DNA of 64,000 bases from Micromonospora sp. WMMD882 (lineage in GTDB: Bacteria; Actinomycetota; Actinomycetes; Mycobacteriales; Micromonosporaceae): NCBI RefSeq assembly GCF_027497255.1, contig NZ_CP114903.1, forward strand, positions 5,580,001-5,644,000, read 5' to 3'. The position numbers were made by a program, and so were the translations under genes. Position 1 is the first letter of the stretch. The number at the start of each line of letters is the position of its first letter. Of the stretch, positions 7,811 through 16,429 are shown piece after piece. Under the pieces are notes generated by a model, which saw nothing but the letters and a program-made list of their open reading frames with translations, ran no database searches and had not been told where the DNA came from.

Positions 7811-8512
7811 ATGCCCGACGACGTGCCGACCCTGGACCTGCCGGCCCTGCTGCCGCAGCCCTGGCGTGCCGTGCTCGCCCCGCACCTCGACCCGGCCCGT
7901 ACGGCCGCGCTGGGCGGGTTCGTCGCCCGGGAGTACGCCGCCGGCCCGGTCTACCCGCCGCTGGAGGACCTGTTCTCGGCGTACCGGCTGTGCGCCCCGC
8001 AGGACTGCCGGGTGCTGATCCTCGGGCAGGACCCGTACCACAAGGCCGGGCAGGCGCACGGGCTGAGCTTCAGCGTCCGCGACGGGGTGCCGGTGCCGCC
8101 GTCGCTGCGCAATGTCTTCAAGGAGCTGGCCGAGGACGTCGGCGTCCCGAAGCCGAGGGGCGGCAACCTGAGCGGCTGGGCGGCACAGGGGGTGCTGCTG
8201 CTCAACGCGGTGCTCACCGTCCGGGAGGCCAAGCCGGGCTCGCACGCCAACTCCGGCTGGGAGGAGTTCACCGACGCCACCATCCGGGCGTTGGACGCCC
8301 TCGACCATCGGGTCGTCTTCCTGCTCTGGGGCGGGTACGCCCGCAAGAAGGCCGCCCTGGTCACCAACCCGCGGCACGTGGTGCTGGAGGCCGGTCATCC
8401 CAGCCCGATGAACCCGCGCGGCTTCCTCGGCAGTCGCCCGTTCAGCGCCACCAACAAGGCGCTCGCCGACGCCGGCCTGCCCACCCTCGACTGGGAGCGC
8501 ACCGCCGGCTGA
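7811..8512 (+). CDS. ung: Uracil-DNA glycosylase, family 1
   Basis: 233 residues, typical length. It removes uracil from DNA as the first step of base-excision repair. Motif 1 GQDPYHKAGQAHGLSFSV carries the catalytic Asp; LLLNAVLTV and the DNA-intercalation motif HPSPMNPRGFLGS follow near the C-terminus. ATG start with an AAAGG Shine-Dalgarno 8 nt upstream. The upstream 280 bp shared with the divergent AraC gene contains no recognised operator. A strong hairpin follows the stop. Confidence 0.95.
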   Translation: MPDDVPTLDLPALLPQPWRAVLAPHLDPARTAALGGFVAREYAAGPVYPPLEDLFSAYRLCAPQDCRVLILGQDPYHKAGQAHGLSFSVRDGVPVPPSLRNVFKELAEDVGVPKPRGGNLSGWAAQGVLLLNAVLTVREAKPGSHANSGWEEFTDATIRALDALDHRVVFLLWGGYARKKAALVTNPRHVVLEAGHPSPMNPRGFLGSRPFSATNKALADAGLPTLDWERTAG

Positions 8513-8523
8513 CTCCGGCCGCG

Positions 8524-8561
8524 CGTGGGCCCGGCCGCCCGGTTCGCCGTCCGGGCCCACG
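8524..8561 (+). terminator. Hairpin after ung
   Basis: Perfect 11-bp stem CGTGGGCCCGG (8524-8534) with CCGGGCCCACG (8551-8561) and a 16-nt loop, 11 bp after the ung stop. There is no T-run, as is usual for GC-rich actinobacterial terminators. Confidence 0.6.
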
Positions 8562-8691
8562 TGGTGACGCTCTGCACCCGCCCGTGCGCTCACCGGTCCG
8601 TGAGTTCGTCACGCAAGGTAGTTGGGGTGGCCCGGCAAGCGGCCGTTACGAGGAGTGATCTGTTCCCTGGTCTGGCGCACCGCTTTCAACG

Positions 8692-8813
8692 CTTTGCTCT
8701 GCACCCATATCCGCGACACCGGCATCGAGCTGGGCTTTCGTGAAGTGGTGGCTGGCCGGGCAACGAGAGTGGCCACAGAAAGCGACCGGCGCGTGGGCGG
8801 GTGCAGAGCAAAG
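8692..8813. repeat. 15-bp inverted repeat CTTTGCTCTGCACCC
   Basis: CTTTGCTCTGCACCC at 8692-8706 and its exact reverse complement at 8799-8813 bracket 92 bp. A third partial copy lies at 8569-8589. The arrangement resembles ends of a small repeated intergenic element. Confidence 0.7.
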
Positions 8814-9164
8814 GGATCGAAAAGAGCTACCGGGCTGAGCGCGGAGATTACGAAAGGTGACGGCGTTCGGCTGGCGGTCGCGCTGGTCGGGTCGCTCCTC
8901 CCGGCTTCGATGCGGGTCCACGGTGGCGGTCGGCGCGCGGTCGACCGCTGGACGCCATGGCGGGCGCTCGCCGACCGCGATGCGGTTCAGGGCCGCCACC
9001 AGGTGGTGCGAGTGCGACGCGTCAGCCCGACGTCAGCCCGACGTTGGCCGGGCGGCAGGCCGGGCGGCGTTCCTACGCGAATTGGGCCCGGGTGGCGGGC
9101 CCTACGCGCGGCGGTCGCGGGTCGGGCAGGTCGAGTCGGAGCCGGACCCGTCCCGCCGTCCGGC

Positions 9165-9170
9165 TAGGGT
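9165..9170 (+). promoter_or_regulatory. -10 element TAGGGT; leaderless tsaB promoter
   Basis: TAGGGT ends 6 nt before the tsaB GTG, so transcription is expected to begin at the start codon. There is no ribosome binding site. Confidence 0.5.
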
Positions 9171-9176
9171 GGCAGC

Positions 9177-9854
9177 GTGCTCGTACTGGTGGTGGACTCC
9201 TCGACCCCGGCGGTGACCGCCGCCCTCGCGGAGGTCACGGCAGACGGCGTCACGATCCGCGCCCAGCGGCACGCCGTCGACGCCCGCGCCCACGGTGAGC
9301 TGCTCGCGCCGCAGGTCGCGGCGGTGCTCGCCGAGGTGGGCGCCCGCCCGGCCGACCTGGGCGCGATCGTCGCCGGGCTCGGCCCCGGCCCCTTCACCGG
9401 GCTGCGGGTCGGACTGGTCACCGCCGCCACCATGGGGCAGGCGCTGGGCGTCCCCACGTACGGGGTGTGCTCGCTGGACGCCATCGGCCAGCCGGCGGCG
9501 GCCGGCGAACCGGTGCTGGCCGCGAGCGACGCGCGTCGCCGCGAGATCTACTGGGCGGTCTACGACGGGGCCGGCGAGCGGATCGCCGGGCCGGACGTGG
9601 CCCTGCCGACGGTGGTCGCCGAGCGGGCCCGCGACCTCGGCGTCACCGGCATGGTCGGGGACGGCGCGCACCGCTACGCCGACGTGCTCGGCCTGCCGCT
9701 GCGGGCCGAGCCGCGCTACCCGTCGGCCGCCGCGCTGGCCGCCCTGGTCGCCGGACGGATCCGCGCCGCCGCCCCCGGTGACCGGCTCACCCCGCTCTAC
9801 CTGCGCCGACCCGACGCGGTGGCGGCCACCGCCCGCAAGTCCGTGCTGCCGTGA
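9177..9854 (+). CDS. tsaB: tRNA t6A37 synthesis protein TsaB
   Basis: 225 residues, ASKHA-fold protein of the YeaZ type: [16 protein letters not shown] at the N-terminus, [17 protein letters not shown] near residue 66 and [10 protein letters not shown] in the C-terminal half. It is the scaffold partner of TsaD, lacking its own catalytic metal site. GTG start 6 nt after a TAGGGT box. Its stop overlaps rimI (GTGA), and tsaD follows: the conserved tsaB-rimI-tsaD operon. Confidence 0.93.
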   Translation: MLVLVVDSSTPAVTAALAEVTADGVTIRAQRHAVDARAHGELLAPQVAAVLAEVGARPADLGAIVAGLGPGPFTGLRVGLVTAATMGQALGVPTYGVCSLDAIGQPAAAGEPVLAASDARRREIYWAVYDGAGERIAGPDVALPTVVAERARDLGVTGMVGDGAHRYADVLGLPLRAEPRYPSAAALAALVAGRIRAAAPGDRLTPLYLRRPDAVAATARKSVLP

Positions 9855-10327
9855 CGGCCGATCCGACCCCGCGCCGGCCGGTCCGGATCGGCCGGTTCCG
9901 CTGGTGGCACGTCGCCGACGTGCTGCCGATCGAGGCCGACCTGTTCGGCGTCGAGCAGTGGTCGGCGGCGATGTTCTGGAACGAGCTGGCCAACCGGCAC
10001 CACTACCTGGTCGCCACCGACGGACCGGACGGGCCGGTGCTCGGCTACGCCGGGCTGGCCGTCCAGCCACCGGACGAGGCGTGGGTGCAGAACATCGCGG
10101 TCCGGCGGGACGCCCAGCGCCGCGGCGTCGGGCGGGCCCTGCTGGAGGCGCTGCTCGCCGAGGCCGACGCGCGCCGCGTCCGGGCCGTGCTGCTGGAGGT
10201 CGCGGTGGACAACGCCCCCGCGCAGAAGCTCTACGCGGCGTACGACTTCGAGCCGGTCGGCATCCGGCGCGGCTACTACCAGCCCACCAACACCGACGCG
10301 CTGGTCATGCGGCGTGCCCGAGACTGA
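9851..10327 (+). CDS. rimI: Ribosomal protein S18 alanine N-acetyltransferase
   Basis: 158-residue GNAT acetyltransferase; acetyl-CoA binding loop [18 protein letters not shown] near residues 84-102, then [20 protein letters not shown] and the RimI ending [12 protein letters not shown]. It acetylates the N-terminal alanine of ribosomal protein bS18. It overlaps tsaB by 4 nt and precedes tsaD by 26 bp; co-occurrence with tsaB/tsaD is typical of bacteria. The GTG start is set by the GTGA overlap. Confidence 0.92.
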   Translation: MTADPTPRRPVRIGRFRWWHVADVLPIEADLFGVEQWSAAMFWNELANRHHYLVATDGPDGPVLGYAGLAVQPPDEAWVQNIAVRRDAQRRGVGRALLEALLAEADARRVRAVLLEVAVDNAPAQKLYAAYDFEPVGIRRGYYQPTNTDALVMRRARD

Positions 10328-10353
10328 CGAACCCCAGGGACTGGCGAGAGACG

Positions 10354-11400
10354 ATGGCTGACGAACCGCTGATCCTCGGGATCGAGACCTCCTGCGACGA
10401 GACCGGCGTGGGCATCGTCCGGGGGCACACCCTGCTCGCCGACGCGCTCGCCTCCAGCGTCGAGCAGCACGCCAGGTTCGGCGGGGTGGTGCCCGAGGTG
10501 GCCAGCCGCGCCCACCTGGAGGCCATCGTGCCCACCATGGACCGGGCGCTGACCGAGGCGGGCGTGACCCTCGCCGACATCGACGCCATCGCGGTCACCT
10601 CCGGCCCCGGCCTGGCCGGCGCGCTGCTGGTCGGCGTGGCCGCCGCCAAGGGTTACGCGCTCGCCGCCGAGAAACCGGTGTACGGGGTGAACCACCTGGC
10701 CGCGCACGTGGCGGTGGACACTTTGGAACACGGCCCGCTGCCCGAGCCGGCGATCGCGCTGCTGGTCTCCGGCGGGCACTCCTCCCTGCTGCTCGTCGAC
10801 GACCTGGCCCGGGGGGTCACCCCGCTCGGCGCGACCATCGACGACGCGGCCGGCGAGGCGTTCGACAAGGTGGCCCGGCTGCTCGGCCTGCCGTTCCCCG
10901 GCGGCCCGTACGTCGACCGGGAGGCCCGCGCCGGCGACCCGGCGGCGATCGCCTTCCCCCGGGGGCTGACCGCGCCGAAGGACCTGGCCGCCCACCGGTA
11001 CGACTTCTCGTTCTCCGGTCTGAAGACGGCGGTGGCCCGGTGGGTGGAGGCCCGGCAGCGGGCCGGCGAGCCGGTGCCGGTGGCCGACGTAGCCGCGTCC
11101 TTCCAGGAGGCGGTCTGCGACGTGCTGGTCGGCAAGGCGCTCGCCGCCTGCCGGGCCAACGGGGTCGAGACGCTCGTCATCGGCGGGGGAGTGGCGGCCA
11201 ACTCGCGGCTGCGGGCGCTGGCCGGGCAGCGGGCCGCGAAGCACGGGATCCGGGTCCGGGTGCCCCGGCCGAAGCTGTGCACCGACAACGGCGCGATGGT
11301 CGCCGCGCTCGGCGCGCACCTGGTGGCCGCCGGGGTCGCGCCCAGCCGGCTGGACCTGCCCGCCGATTCGGCCATGCCGCTGACCAGGGTCAGCGGGTAA
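10354..11400 (+). CDS. tsaD: tRNA N6-adenosine threonylcarbamoyltransferase TsaD
   Basis: 348 residues, catalytic subunit of t6A synthesis that transfers threonylcarbamoyl from TC-AMP to A37. Signature [15 protein letters not shown] at the N-terminus, metal ligands in [11 protein letters not shown] (HxxxH), [12 protein letters not shown], and [32 protein letters not shown] and [13 protein letters not shown] downstream. ATG start preceded by GGCGAGAG. The long open frame upstream overlapping tsaB and rimI is a shadow. Confidence 0.96.
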   Translation: MADEPLILGIETSCDETGVGIVRGHTLLADALASSVEQHARFGGVVPEVASRAHLEAIVPTMDRALTEAGVTLADIDAIAVTSGPGLAGALLVGVAAAKGYALAAEKPVYGVNHLAAHVAVDTLEHGPLPEPAIALLVSGGHSSLLLVDDLARGVTPLGATIDDAAGEAFDKVARLLGLPFPGGPYVDREARAGDPAAIAFPRGLTAPKDLAAHRYDFSFSGLKTAVARWVEARQRAGEPVPVADVAASFQEAVCDVLVGKALAACRANGVETLVIGGGVAANSRLRALAGQRAAKHGIRVRVPRPKLCTDNGAMVAALGAHLVAAGVAPSRLDLPADSAMPLTRVSG

Positions 11401-11438
11401 CGTTCCGCGGGGAACGCCGCGGCGGGGGGACGGGTGAC

Positions 11439-11693
11439 GTGATCGTACGGATGTGGGAGGCGCGCGCCGAGCCGTACGGGCTGGCCGAACTGCTCACCTG
11501 GGTGTGCGACGTCGCGTTGCCCGAGTTCGAGCACGACCCGGCGCACGTCTCCAGCGAGGTGTTCACGTCCACCGATCATCGGCTGGTGGTCGTCTCGAAG
11601 TGGCGCAACACCCCCCGCGTCTGGCCGGACCCGCCGGTGACGCTCGTCGTCCGCCCTCCGCACGCCTGGGACTTCACGCAGGTCGACCGCTGA
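11439..11693 (+). CDS. Small conserved-type protein of unknown function
   Basis: 84 residues beginning MIVRMWEARAEPYGLAELL from a GTG at 11439 that has a GGGGGGA Shine-Dalgarno 8 nt before it; ATG at 11451 is an alternative. The protein has balanced acidic and hydrophobic content, one central VFTSTDHRLVVVSKW and a Trp-rich end. Pattern and length weakly recall dimeric ferredoxin-like (ABM-type) proteins; I do not recognise it. It follows tsaD by 38 bp on the same strand and may be co-transcribed. A longer frame running back into tsaD is a shadow. Confidence 0.6.
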   Translation: MIVRMWEARAEPYGLAELLTWVCDVALPEFEHDPAHVSSEVFTSTDHRLVVVSKWRNTPRVWPDPPVTLVVRPPHAWDFTQVDR

Positions 11694-11759
11694 CCGTCCG
11701 GCCCTGCCCCGGCCGCCTGGCGATGCGGTGACCCGCCGGTTCCTGACGACGAGCCGGGG

Positions 11760-12716
11760 TCAGCGGGGGCGGCGGAGCAGGCGGTGGGTGGTGATGCCGG
11801 CGGTGGCCAGGGCGGCCAGGAAGACCAGCCAGACCACGGTGGTGCTGACCGGGAGGTCACGGGCGGGGTTGGCGGCGGCCACCGCCAGCAGGGAGTCCTC
11901 CTGCGGGGCGGGCAGGGCGGCCGGCGGGAGTTCGGCGTACCGCACCAGGCCGGTACTTTCCAGCATGGACATGTGGTGCAGCACGAACTCGTTCGCGTCG
12001 TCGGCGAGTTTGCGGACCGTGGCGTCCCGGGTGCTGGCCCGTACCGCCGAGATCACCGGCAGGATCTTGCCGTGCGCCACCCGGAGCCGGGTCACGAAAA
12101 TCTGGTCGAACCGGGCGCCGGTGGCGTTCTGCATCTCCGCCAGCCACGCCTTCTGCTCGGCGGTCGGCTCGTCGGGAATGGTCGCGCCGAGCCGGTTGGC
12201 GGCGTTGACCACCAGCTCGTCCAGTTCGCGGTGCTCGTCGGCGATCGCCGCGCCGATCTCGCGGACCTTCGGGGCGCTGCCCTTCTCGGCCGCCATCTGA
12301 CCGGCCGGCATCTCCCACAGTCCGGCCAGCCGCACCCCGTTGAGCAGGGTCATGTCGGTGGCGTTGAGCTGCTTCGGCCCGGCGGGAGCGGCGAGGACCG
12401 CGCTGCCGGGCACGACGGCACGAGCCGCGGCGGCGCGCGCCGGGCTGCCGCCGGCGGCGCGGACCATGTCGGCGTGGACGGTGTCGGCGTGGACGGTGCT
12501 GGCGTGGGCTTCGCTGGCGGGGAACGCGGCGTGGGCCGGGTGGTCGGGGGGCGCGGTACGGGCCGCGCTGGCCGGGGCGGCGCGGGCCGTGCTGGCGTGG
12601 GCCGGGCCGGTGGTGGTGAGGCTGAGGGCGGCGGCGAGGGCGAGGACCAGCGCCGTCGCCCCCGGGCGGGCCGGGCGGTGGGCGGGTTCCCGGCGTACGG
12701 AATCCAGCGGTGCCAT
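11760..12716 (-). CDS. Secreted DUF4142 protein with C-terminal membrane anchor
   Basis: 318 residues. Basic N-terminus and a hydrophobic signal (ALVLALAAALSLTTTGPAHA, about residues 23-42), then an Ala/His-rich spacer with repeats of the type STVHADTVHADMV, then a DUF4142 ferritin-like helical domain (TDMTLLNGVRLAGLWEMPAG, IADEHRELDELVV) and a final transmembrane helix VWLVFLAALATAGITTHRLL. Start ATG 12716 has GAGGAGG upstream. DUF4142 proteins are cell-envelope proteins of unknown function, often annotated as predicted outer membrane proteins despite occurring in Gram-positives. The gene stands alone, convergent with the tsaD cluster. Confidence 0.8.
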   Translation of the reverse strand: MAPLDSVRREPAHRPARPGATALVLALAAALSLTTTGPAHASTARAAPASAARTAPPDHPAHAAFPASEAHASTVHADTVHADMVRAAGGSPARAAAARAVVPGSAVLAAPAGPKQLNATDMTLLNGVRLAGLWEMPAGQMAAEKGSAPKVREIGAAIADEHRELDELVVNAANRLGATIPDEPTAEQKAWLAEMQNATGARFDQIFVTRLRVAHGKILPVISAVRASTRDATVRKLADDANEFVLHHMSMLESTGLVRYAELPPAALPAPQEDSLLAVAAANPARDLPVSTTVVWLVFLAALATAGITTHRLLRRPR

Positions 12717-12821
12717 GCTGCGGTGCCTCCTCGAACCGGACCGACGACGTCTGCCCCGGCCGGAGCGGCCACCGGGGCGCCCGGTGGTACGCAAACCCGT
12801 GCCGAACGGTTCACCCCGCGA

Positions 12822-12885
12822 CCGGCGGGAGCCCGATCCGGTGCCGGCGGGAGCCCGATCCGGGCCGGCGGGAGCCCGATCCGGG
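12822..12885. repeat. Three tandem 21-22-bp repeats
   Basis: Units CCGGCGGGAGCCCGATCCGG start at 12822, 12844 and 12865; the first has one extra T. Intergenic, function unknown; could be an array of regulator sites upstream of the DUF4142 gene. Confidence 0.8.
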
Positions 12886-12939
12886 GCCGCCCGGACCGAC
12901 ACCAGCCGCCGGGCGCCGGGCGTCGAGGACGGGTTCCTT

Positions 12940-12977
12940 GATATGGCGCTCACCGAGAACGGGGACACCGCCATATC
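12940..12977. repeat. Inverted repeat GATATGGCG/CGCCATATC
   Basis: GATATGGCG (12940-12948) pairs perfectly with CGCCATATC (12969-12977) over a 20-nt loop. The layout recalls the GATATC element at 6483-6540 and it may be a decayed member of that family; it also lies downstream of the ROK gene where a terminator would be. Confidence 0.45.
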
Positions 12978-13039
12978 GGCGAACTGGCGCGCGACCGCCG
13001 ACGGGGCGGGGCGGCGCGCGGGGCGACGCCGCGCGTGGG

Positions 13040-14221
13040 TCAGGCGGCGTCGAGGGGGTCGGCCAGGAGGCGTTCGAAGGCCAGCTCGGCCGCGCCGAGC
13101 AGGGCGGCGTCCTCGCCCAGTCCGGGGGTACGCAACCGGACGTGCTCACGGCAGGCGGGCAGCGCCATCGAGTTGAGCCGGCTGCGCACCTGGGCCGCCG
13201 CGGCGAGGTAGAGGTCCCGCAGGGTGCCGCCGAAGATGACCATCTCCGGGTTGAAGATGTTGACCAGGTTGGCCACGCCGAAGCCGAGCCAGTCGCCGAC
13301 CTGTCGTACCGCGGCCTGGGCCTGGGCGTCGCCCCGGGCCGCCGGGTCGACGACCCCCAGCACCGCGTCCTGTCCTTCCAGGCCGTCCCGGCCGGCGGCG
13401 CGCAGCAGGGCGTGCTCGCCGATCTCGGTCTCCCAGCAGCCCCGGGAGCCGCAGCCGCACCGGTGGCCGCCCGGGTTGACCACCATGTGGCCGACCTCGC
13501 CGCCGTACCCGCCGTGGCCGGTGACCCGCCGGCCGCCGGCGATGATGCCCGCCCCGACGCCGGCGTCGCCGTGCAGGTAGATCAGGTTGTCGCAGTCGAC
13601 CGCCACGCCCCGGACGTGTTCGGCCAGCGCGGCCAGGTCGGCCACGTTGCCGACGGCCACCGGCCGCTCGTCGCCGAGCTCGGCGCGGAGCAGCTCGCCG
13701 AGGGGCTCGTCGACCCAGCCGATGGTGGGGCTCAGCCGGACCAGGCCGTCGCCGCGGCGGACCATGCCCACCACGGCCACCCCCGCCCCGACGCAGATCG
13801 ATCCGATCGGGGCGGCCTGGCGCATGTCCTTGACCAGGCCGGCGAGCAGTGGCGCGGCCTCCCCGGCGGCCGGTCCGTGCGGGCGGGGCAGCTCCCGCCG
13901 GTCGAGCACCTCGCCGCCCAACCCGATCCGCGCGGCCCGCAGCCGGTCCACCTCCACGCTGAACGCGTACGCGAAGACCCGTTCCGACTCGGGCCGGACG
14001 ACCAGCGACGGTCGCCCGGCCCGGCCGGTCTCCCGGGGCGCGCCCTCGCTGACCAGGCCGGCGCCGGCCAGGTCGGCGGTGAGCGCCCCGATGGTGCTGC
14101 GGTTGAGCCCGAGCGTGGTGGTGAGCTGGGCCCGGGAGGTCGCCCCGTGCACGTGCACGTACCGGAGCAGCGCGCCGAGGTTCTGCCGGCGGATCTCGTC
14201 CTGGCTGGGTCCTACGCGCAT
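13040..14221 (-). CDS. ROK-family transcriptional regulator (XylR/NagC type)
   Basis: 393 residues: N-terminal winged HTH (IRRQNLGALLRYVHVHGATS, LGLNRSTIGALTADL) followed by a ROK sugar-kinase-like domain with GYGGEVGHMV and the zinc motif CGCGSRGCWE. The ROK fold senses a sugar. The gene is 29 bp downstream of the sugar ABC permease in the same direction, so it most likely controls that transporter, inducing it when its sugar is present. Start ATG 14221 chosen at MRVGPSQDEI; the longer frame crossing the permease gene is a shadow. Confidence 0.9.
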   Translation of the reverse strand: MRVGPSQDEIRRQNLGALLRYVHVHGATSRAQLTTTLGLNRSTIGALTADLAGAGLVSEGAPRETGRAGRPSLVVRPESERVFAYAFSVEVDRLRAARIGLGGEVLDRRELPRPHGPAAGEAAPLLAGLVKDMRQAAPIGSICVGAGVAVVGMVRRGDGLVRLSPTIGWVDEPLGELLRAELGDERPVAVGNVADLAALAEHVRGVAVDCDNLIYLHGDAGVGAGIIAGGRRVTGHGGYGGEVGHMVVNPGGHRCGCGSRGCWETEIGEHALLRAAGRDGLEGQDAVLGVVDPAARGDAQAQAAVRQVGDWLGFGVANLVNIFNPEMVIFGGTLRDLYLAAAAQVRSRLNSMALPACREHVRLRTPGLGEDAALLGAAELAFERLLADPLDAA

Positions 14222-14250
14222 GCTCCTGGCATTCCGGTCGAGGGACGTCG

Positions 14251-15510
14251 TCAACGGGTGCCGGTGGTGGCGGCGCGTCGTCGGGAGAACGCGTCGACGC
14301 TGGCGGCGAGCAGCAGCACCACGCCGGTGACCACGTACTTGACGCCGGAGCTGTAGCCCATCAGGCCCATGCCGTTGTCGATGACGGCGACCACCGCGCC
14401 GCCGAGCACCGCGTCGAGGACCCGTCCCTTGCCGCCGAAGAGGCTGGTGCCGCCGATCACCGCCGCGCCGACGGCGTAGAGCAGCACATTGCTGCCGCCG
14501 GTGTTCGGGTCCACCGAGTTGGCCCGGCTGGCGGCGACGATGCCGCCCACCGCGGCCATGGTGGAGGCGATCACGAAGACCGAGATGCGGATCCGGTCGA
14601 CGTTGATGCCGGCCCGGCGGGCGGCCTCCTTGTTGCCGCCGACGGCGTAGATGTGCCGCCCGTACGCGGTGCGCTGGAGCACGAACGTCCAGACGATCAG
14701 CAGCACGGCGATGATCGGCACCACGATCGGCACGCCCTTGAGCGAGCTGATCAGGACGTTGCGGCTGCGTTCCAGGTTGAGGATGTAGACCGCGATGCCG
14801 AGGATCACGGCCAGTCCGCCGATCCGGGCGAGCACCACCGGGAACGGGTCGGCGACCAGGCCCCGGGCGGCGCGCCTGCGGTGGCGTAGCAGTTGGGTGG
14901 CGGCGTACCCGCCGACGACGAGGGCGAAGAACAGCCAGCCGAGCACCGGGGGCAGGTTGCGGTTGGCGATCGCCACCAGCACGTCGTCGCGTACGGAGAT
15001 GTTGCTGCCGCCGCTGATCAGCAGCAGCACGACGCCCTGGAACGCGAGGAAGGCGGCCAGGGTGACCACGAACGACGGAATGCCGATCTTGGCGACCAGG
15101 AAGCCCAGGGTCAACCCGATGACCAGGCCGGTGGCGACCGCCGCGAGCACCGCCACGTACCAGGGCAGGCCGGCGACGGTGACGATGTTCGCCAGGACGG
15201 CGGCGCACACCCCGCTGGCGAAGCCGGCGGAGAGGTCGATCTCGCCGAGCAGCAGCACGAAGACCAGCCCCATGGCGATCAGCGTGACCGCCGCGCCCTG
15301 GGCGAACAGGTTGGCGAAGTTCACCGCCGACAGGAACGTCGGTCGCATGATCGAGAAGATGGTGCAGAGCACCACCAACCCGAGTACGGCGGGCAGCGCG
15401 CCGATGTCGCCGCCGCGTACCCGGCTGACGTAGTTGCGGACGTGGCCACCCACTGTCGGTGTCTCGGTGACCGCCACCGGACCGACCTTGCGCACGGCGG
15501 TGCTGGTCAT
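14251..15510 (-). CDS. Sugar ABC transporter permease, CUT2 family (XylH-like)
   Basis: 419 residues with about ten hydrophobic helices (GALPAVLGLVVLCTIFSIM, AAVTLIAMGLVFVLLLGEID and others) and the BPD_transp_2 signature VNFANLFAQGAAVTLIAMG. The region GGNKEAARRAGINVDRIRIS is the cytoplasmic coupling loop. A basic insertion RHRRRAARG lies mid-protein, as in XylH. It forms the membrane channel for the neighbouring ATPase and lipoprotein. Its ATG overlaps the ATPase stop (ATGA). Confidence 0.92.
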   Translation of the reverse strand: MTSTAVRKVGPVAVTETPTVGGHVRNYVSRVRGGDIGALPAVLGLVVLCTIFSIMRPTFLSAVNFANLFAQGAAVTLIAMGLVFVLLLGEIDLSAGFASGVCAAVLANIVTVAGLPWYVAVLAAVATGLVIGLTLGFLVAKIGIPSFVVTLAAFLAFQGVVLLLISGGSNISVRDDVLVAIANRNLPPVLGWLFFALVVGGYAATQLLRHRRRAARGLVADPFPVVLARIGGLAVILGIAVYILNLERSRNVLISSLKGVPIVVPIIAVLLIVWTFVLQRTAYGRHIYAVGGNKEAARRAGINVDRIRISVFVIASTMAAVGGIVAASRANSVDPNTGGSNVLLYAVGAAVIGGTSLFGGKGRVLDAVLGGAVVAVIDNGMGLMGYSSGVKYVVTGVVLLLAASVDAFSRRRAATTGTR

Positions 15511-16331
15511 CGCAGGGCTCCTGGGTTGCTGTCGGCGGCGTCGCCGCCGTTGTCGGGGCGGCCGGCGTCGTTGCCGGCGGTGAGGCCGAGCGTGCCGGAC
15601 CGGCCGGCGGTGATGAGCTCGACCACCTGGGAGTGGGTGATGTCGGTGGTCTTCACCTGGGCGACCATCTGCCCGAGGTAGAGCGCGGCGATCCGGTCGG
15701 AGACCGCGAAGACGTCGTTCATGTTGTGCGAGATGAGCACGACGGCCAGGCCGTTGTCGGCGAGCCGGCGGACCAGTTCGAGCACCTGGGCGGTCTGCGC
15801 GACGCCGAGCGCGGCGGTCGGCTCGTCCAGGATCACCAGGCGACTGTTCCACAGCACCGCCTTGGCGATCGCCACGGTCTGCCGTTGGCCGCCGGAGAGG
15901 CTGGACACGTGCTGGCGCAGCGACTTGACCGTCCGGACGCTCAGCCCGGCCAGGGTCTCCGCCGCCATCTGCTCCATGGTCGGCTCGTCGAGCACGATGC
16001 CGCTGCGCTTCTCCCGGCCGAGGAACATGTTCTGCACGATGTCGAGGTTGTCGCAGAGCGCGAGGTCCTGGTAGACGACCTCGATGCCGAGCGCGGCGGC
16101 GTCCCGGGGGCTGTGGATGGTGACCGGGCGGCCGTCGAAGAGGAACTGGCCGCCGTCGGTCGGGTAGATGCCGCTGATGCACTTGACCAGGGTCGACTTG
16201 CCCGCGCCGTTGTCACCGACCAGGGCGGTCACCTCCCCCGGGTGGGCGGAGAAGGCCACGTCACGGAGGACCTGGACGGGACCGAAGCTCTTGTCGATCC
16301 CTCGTAGTTCCAGCAGGGGGGTGGTGGACAC
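15507..16331 (-). CDS. Sugar ABC transporter ATP-binding protein (XylG-like, single domain)
   Basis: 274 residues with Walker A GDNGAGKSTLVK, signature LSGGQRQTVAIAKA, Walker B LVILDEPTAALG and switch His in LISHNMNDVF. CUT2 ATPases usually carry two nucleotide-binding domains (about 500 residues); this one has only one, so it must dimerise. This single-domain form is known for XylG-like actinobacterial systems. ATG start preceded by GGAG; overlaps the permease. Confidence 0.9.
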   Translation of the reverse strand: MSTTPLLELRGIDKSFGPVQVLRDVAFSAHPGEVTALVGDNGAGKSTLVKCISGIYPTDGGQFLFDGRPVTIHSPRDAAALGIEVVYQDLALCDNLDIVQNMFLGREKRSGIVLDEPTMEQMAAETLAGLSVRTVKSLRQHVSSLSGGQRQTVAIAKAVLWNSRLVILDEPTAALGVAQTAQVLELVRRLADNGLAVVLISHNMNDVFAVSDRIAALYLGQMVAQVKTTDITHSQVVELITAGRSGTLGLTAGNDAGRPDNGGDAADSNPGALR

Positions 16332-16358
16332 GGGACTCCTTCGTTCGGTGAGGCCGGG

Positions 16359-16396
16359 GCGGGCGTCACCCGCGGGTGTGGCCGGGTGACGCCCGC
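16359..16396 (-). terminator. Intra-operon hairpin after the sugar-binding protein gene
   Basis: Perfect 13-bp stem (16359-16371 with 16384-16396), 12-nt loop, no T-run on the transcribed strand. It probably attenuates read-through or stabilises the upstream mRNA so that the binding protein is made in excess over ATPase and permease. Confidence 0.6.
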
Positions 16397-16429
16397 GGCC
16401 GGTAGGCGTTACCGGCGGGCCGCTGCGGC

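Larger units (their letters stand above)
8513..9176. other. Gene-free spacer with repeated TTTGCTCTGCACCC motifs
   Basis: About 660 bp between ung and tsaB in which I find no convincing gene. Three related copies of a CTCTGCACCC element occur: 8569-8589 (plus), 8692-8706 (plus) and 8799-8813 (minus). The last two form a perfect 15-bp inverted repeat; the first and third match at 19 of 21 bases. A short direct repeat CGTCAGCCCGA occurs twice near 9019-9040. Base composition is lower in GC around 8600-8850. A small RNA or a remnant mobile element is possible but unsupported. Confidence 0.6.
12717..13039. other. Spacer with tandem and inverted repeats
   Basis: No gene seen. It contains three tandem copies of a 21-22-bp unit (12822-12885) and an inverted repeat around ATATGGCG (12940-12977). 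It lies upstream of the DUF4142 gene and downstream of the ROK regulator gene. Confidence 0.6.

Noticed and set aside
8513..9176. RNase P RNA, SRP RNA or tmRNA in the long ung-tsaB spacer
   Set aside because: None of their conserved core sequences was found on either strand.
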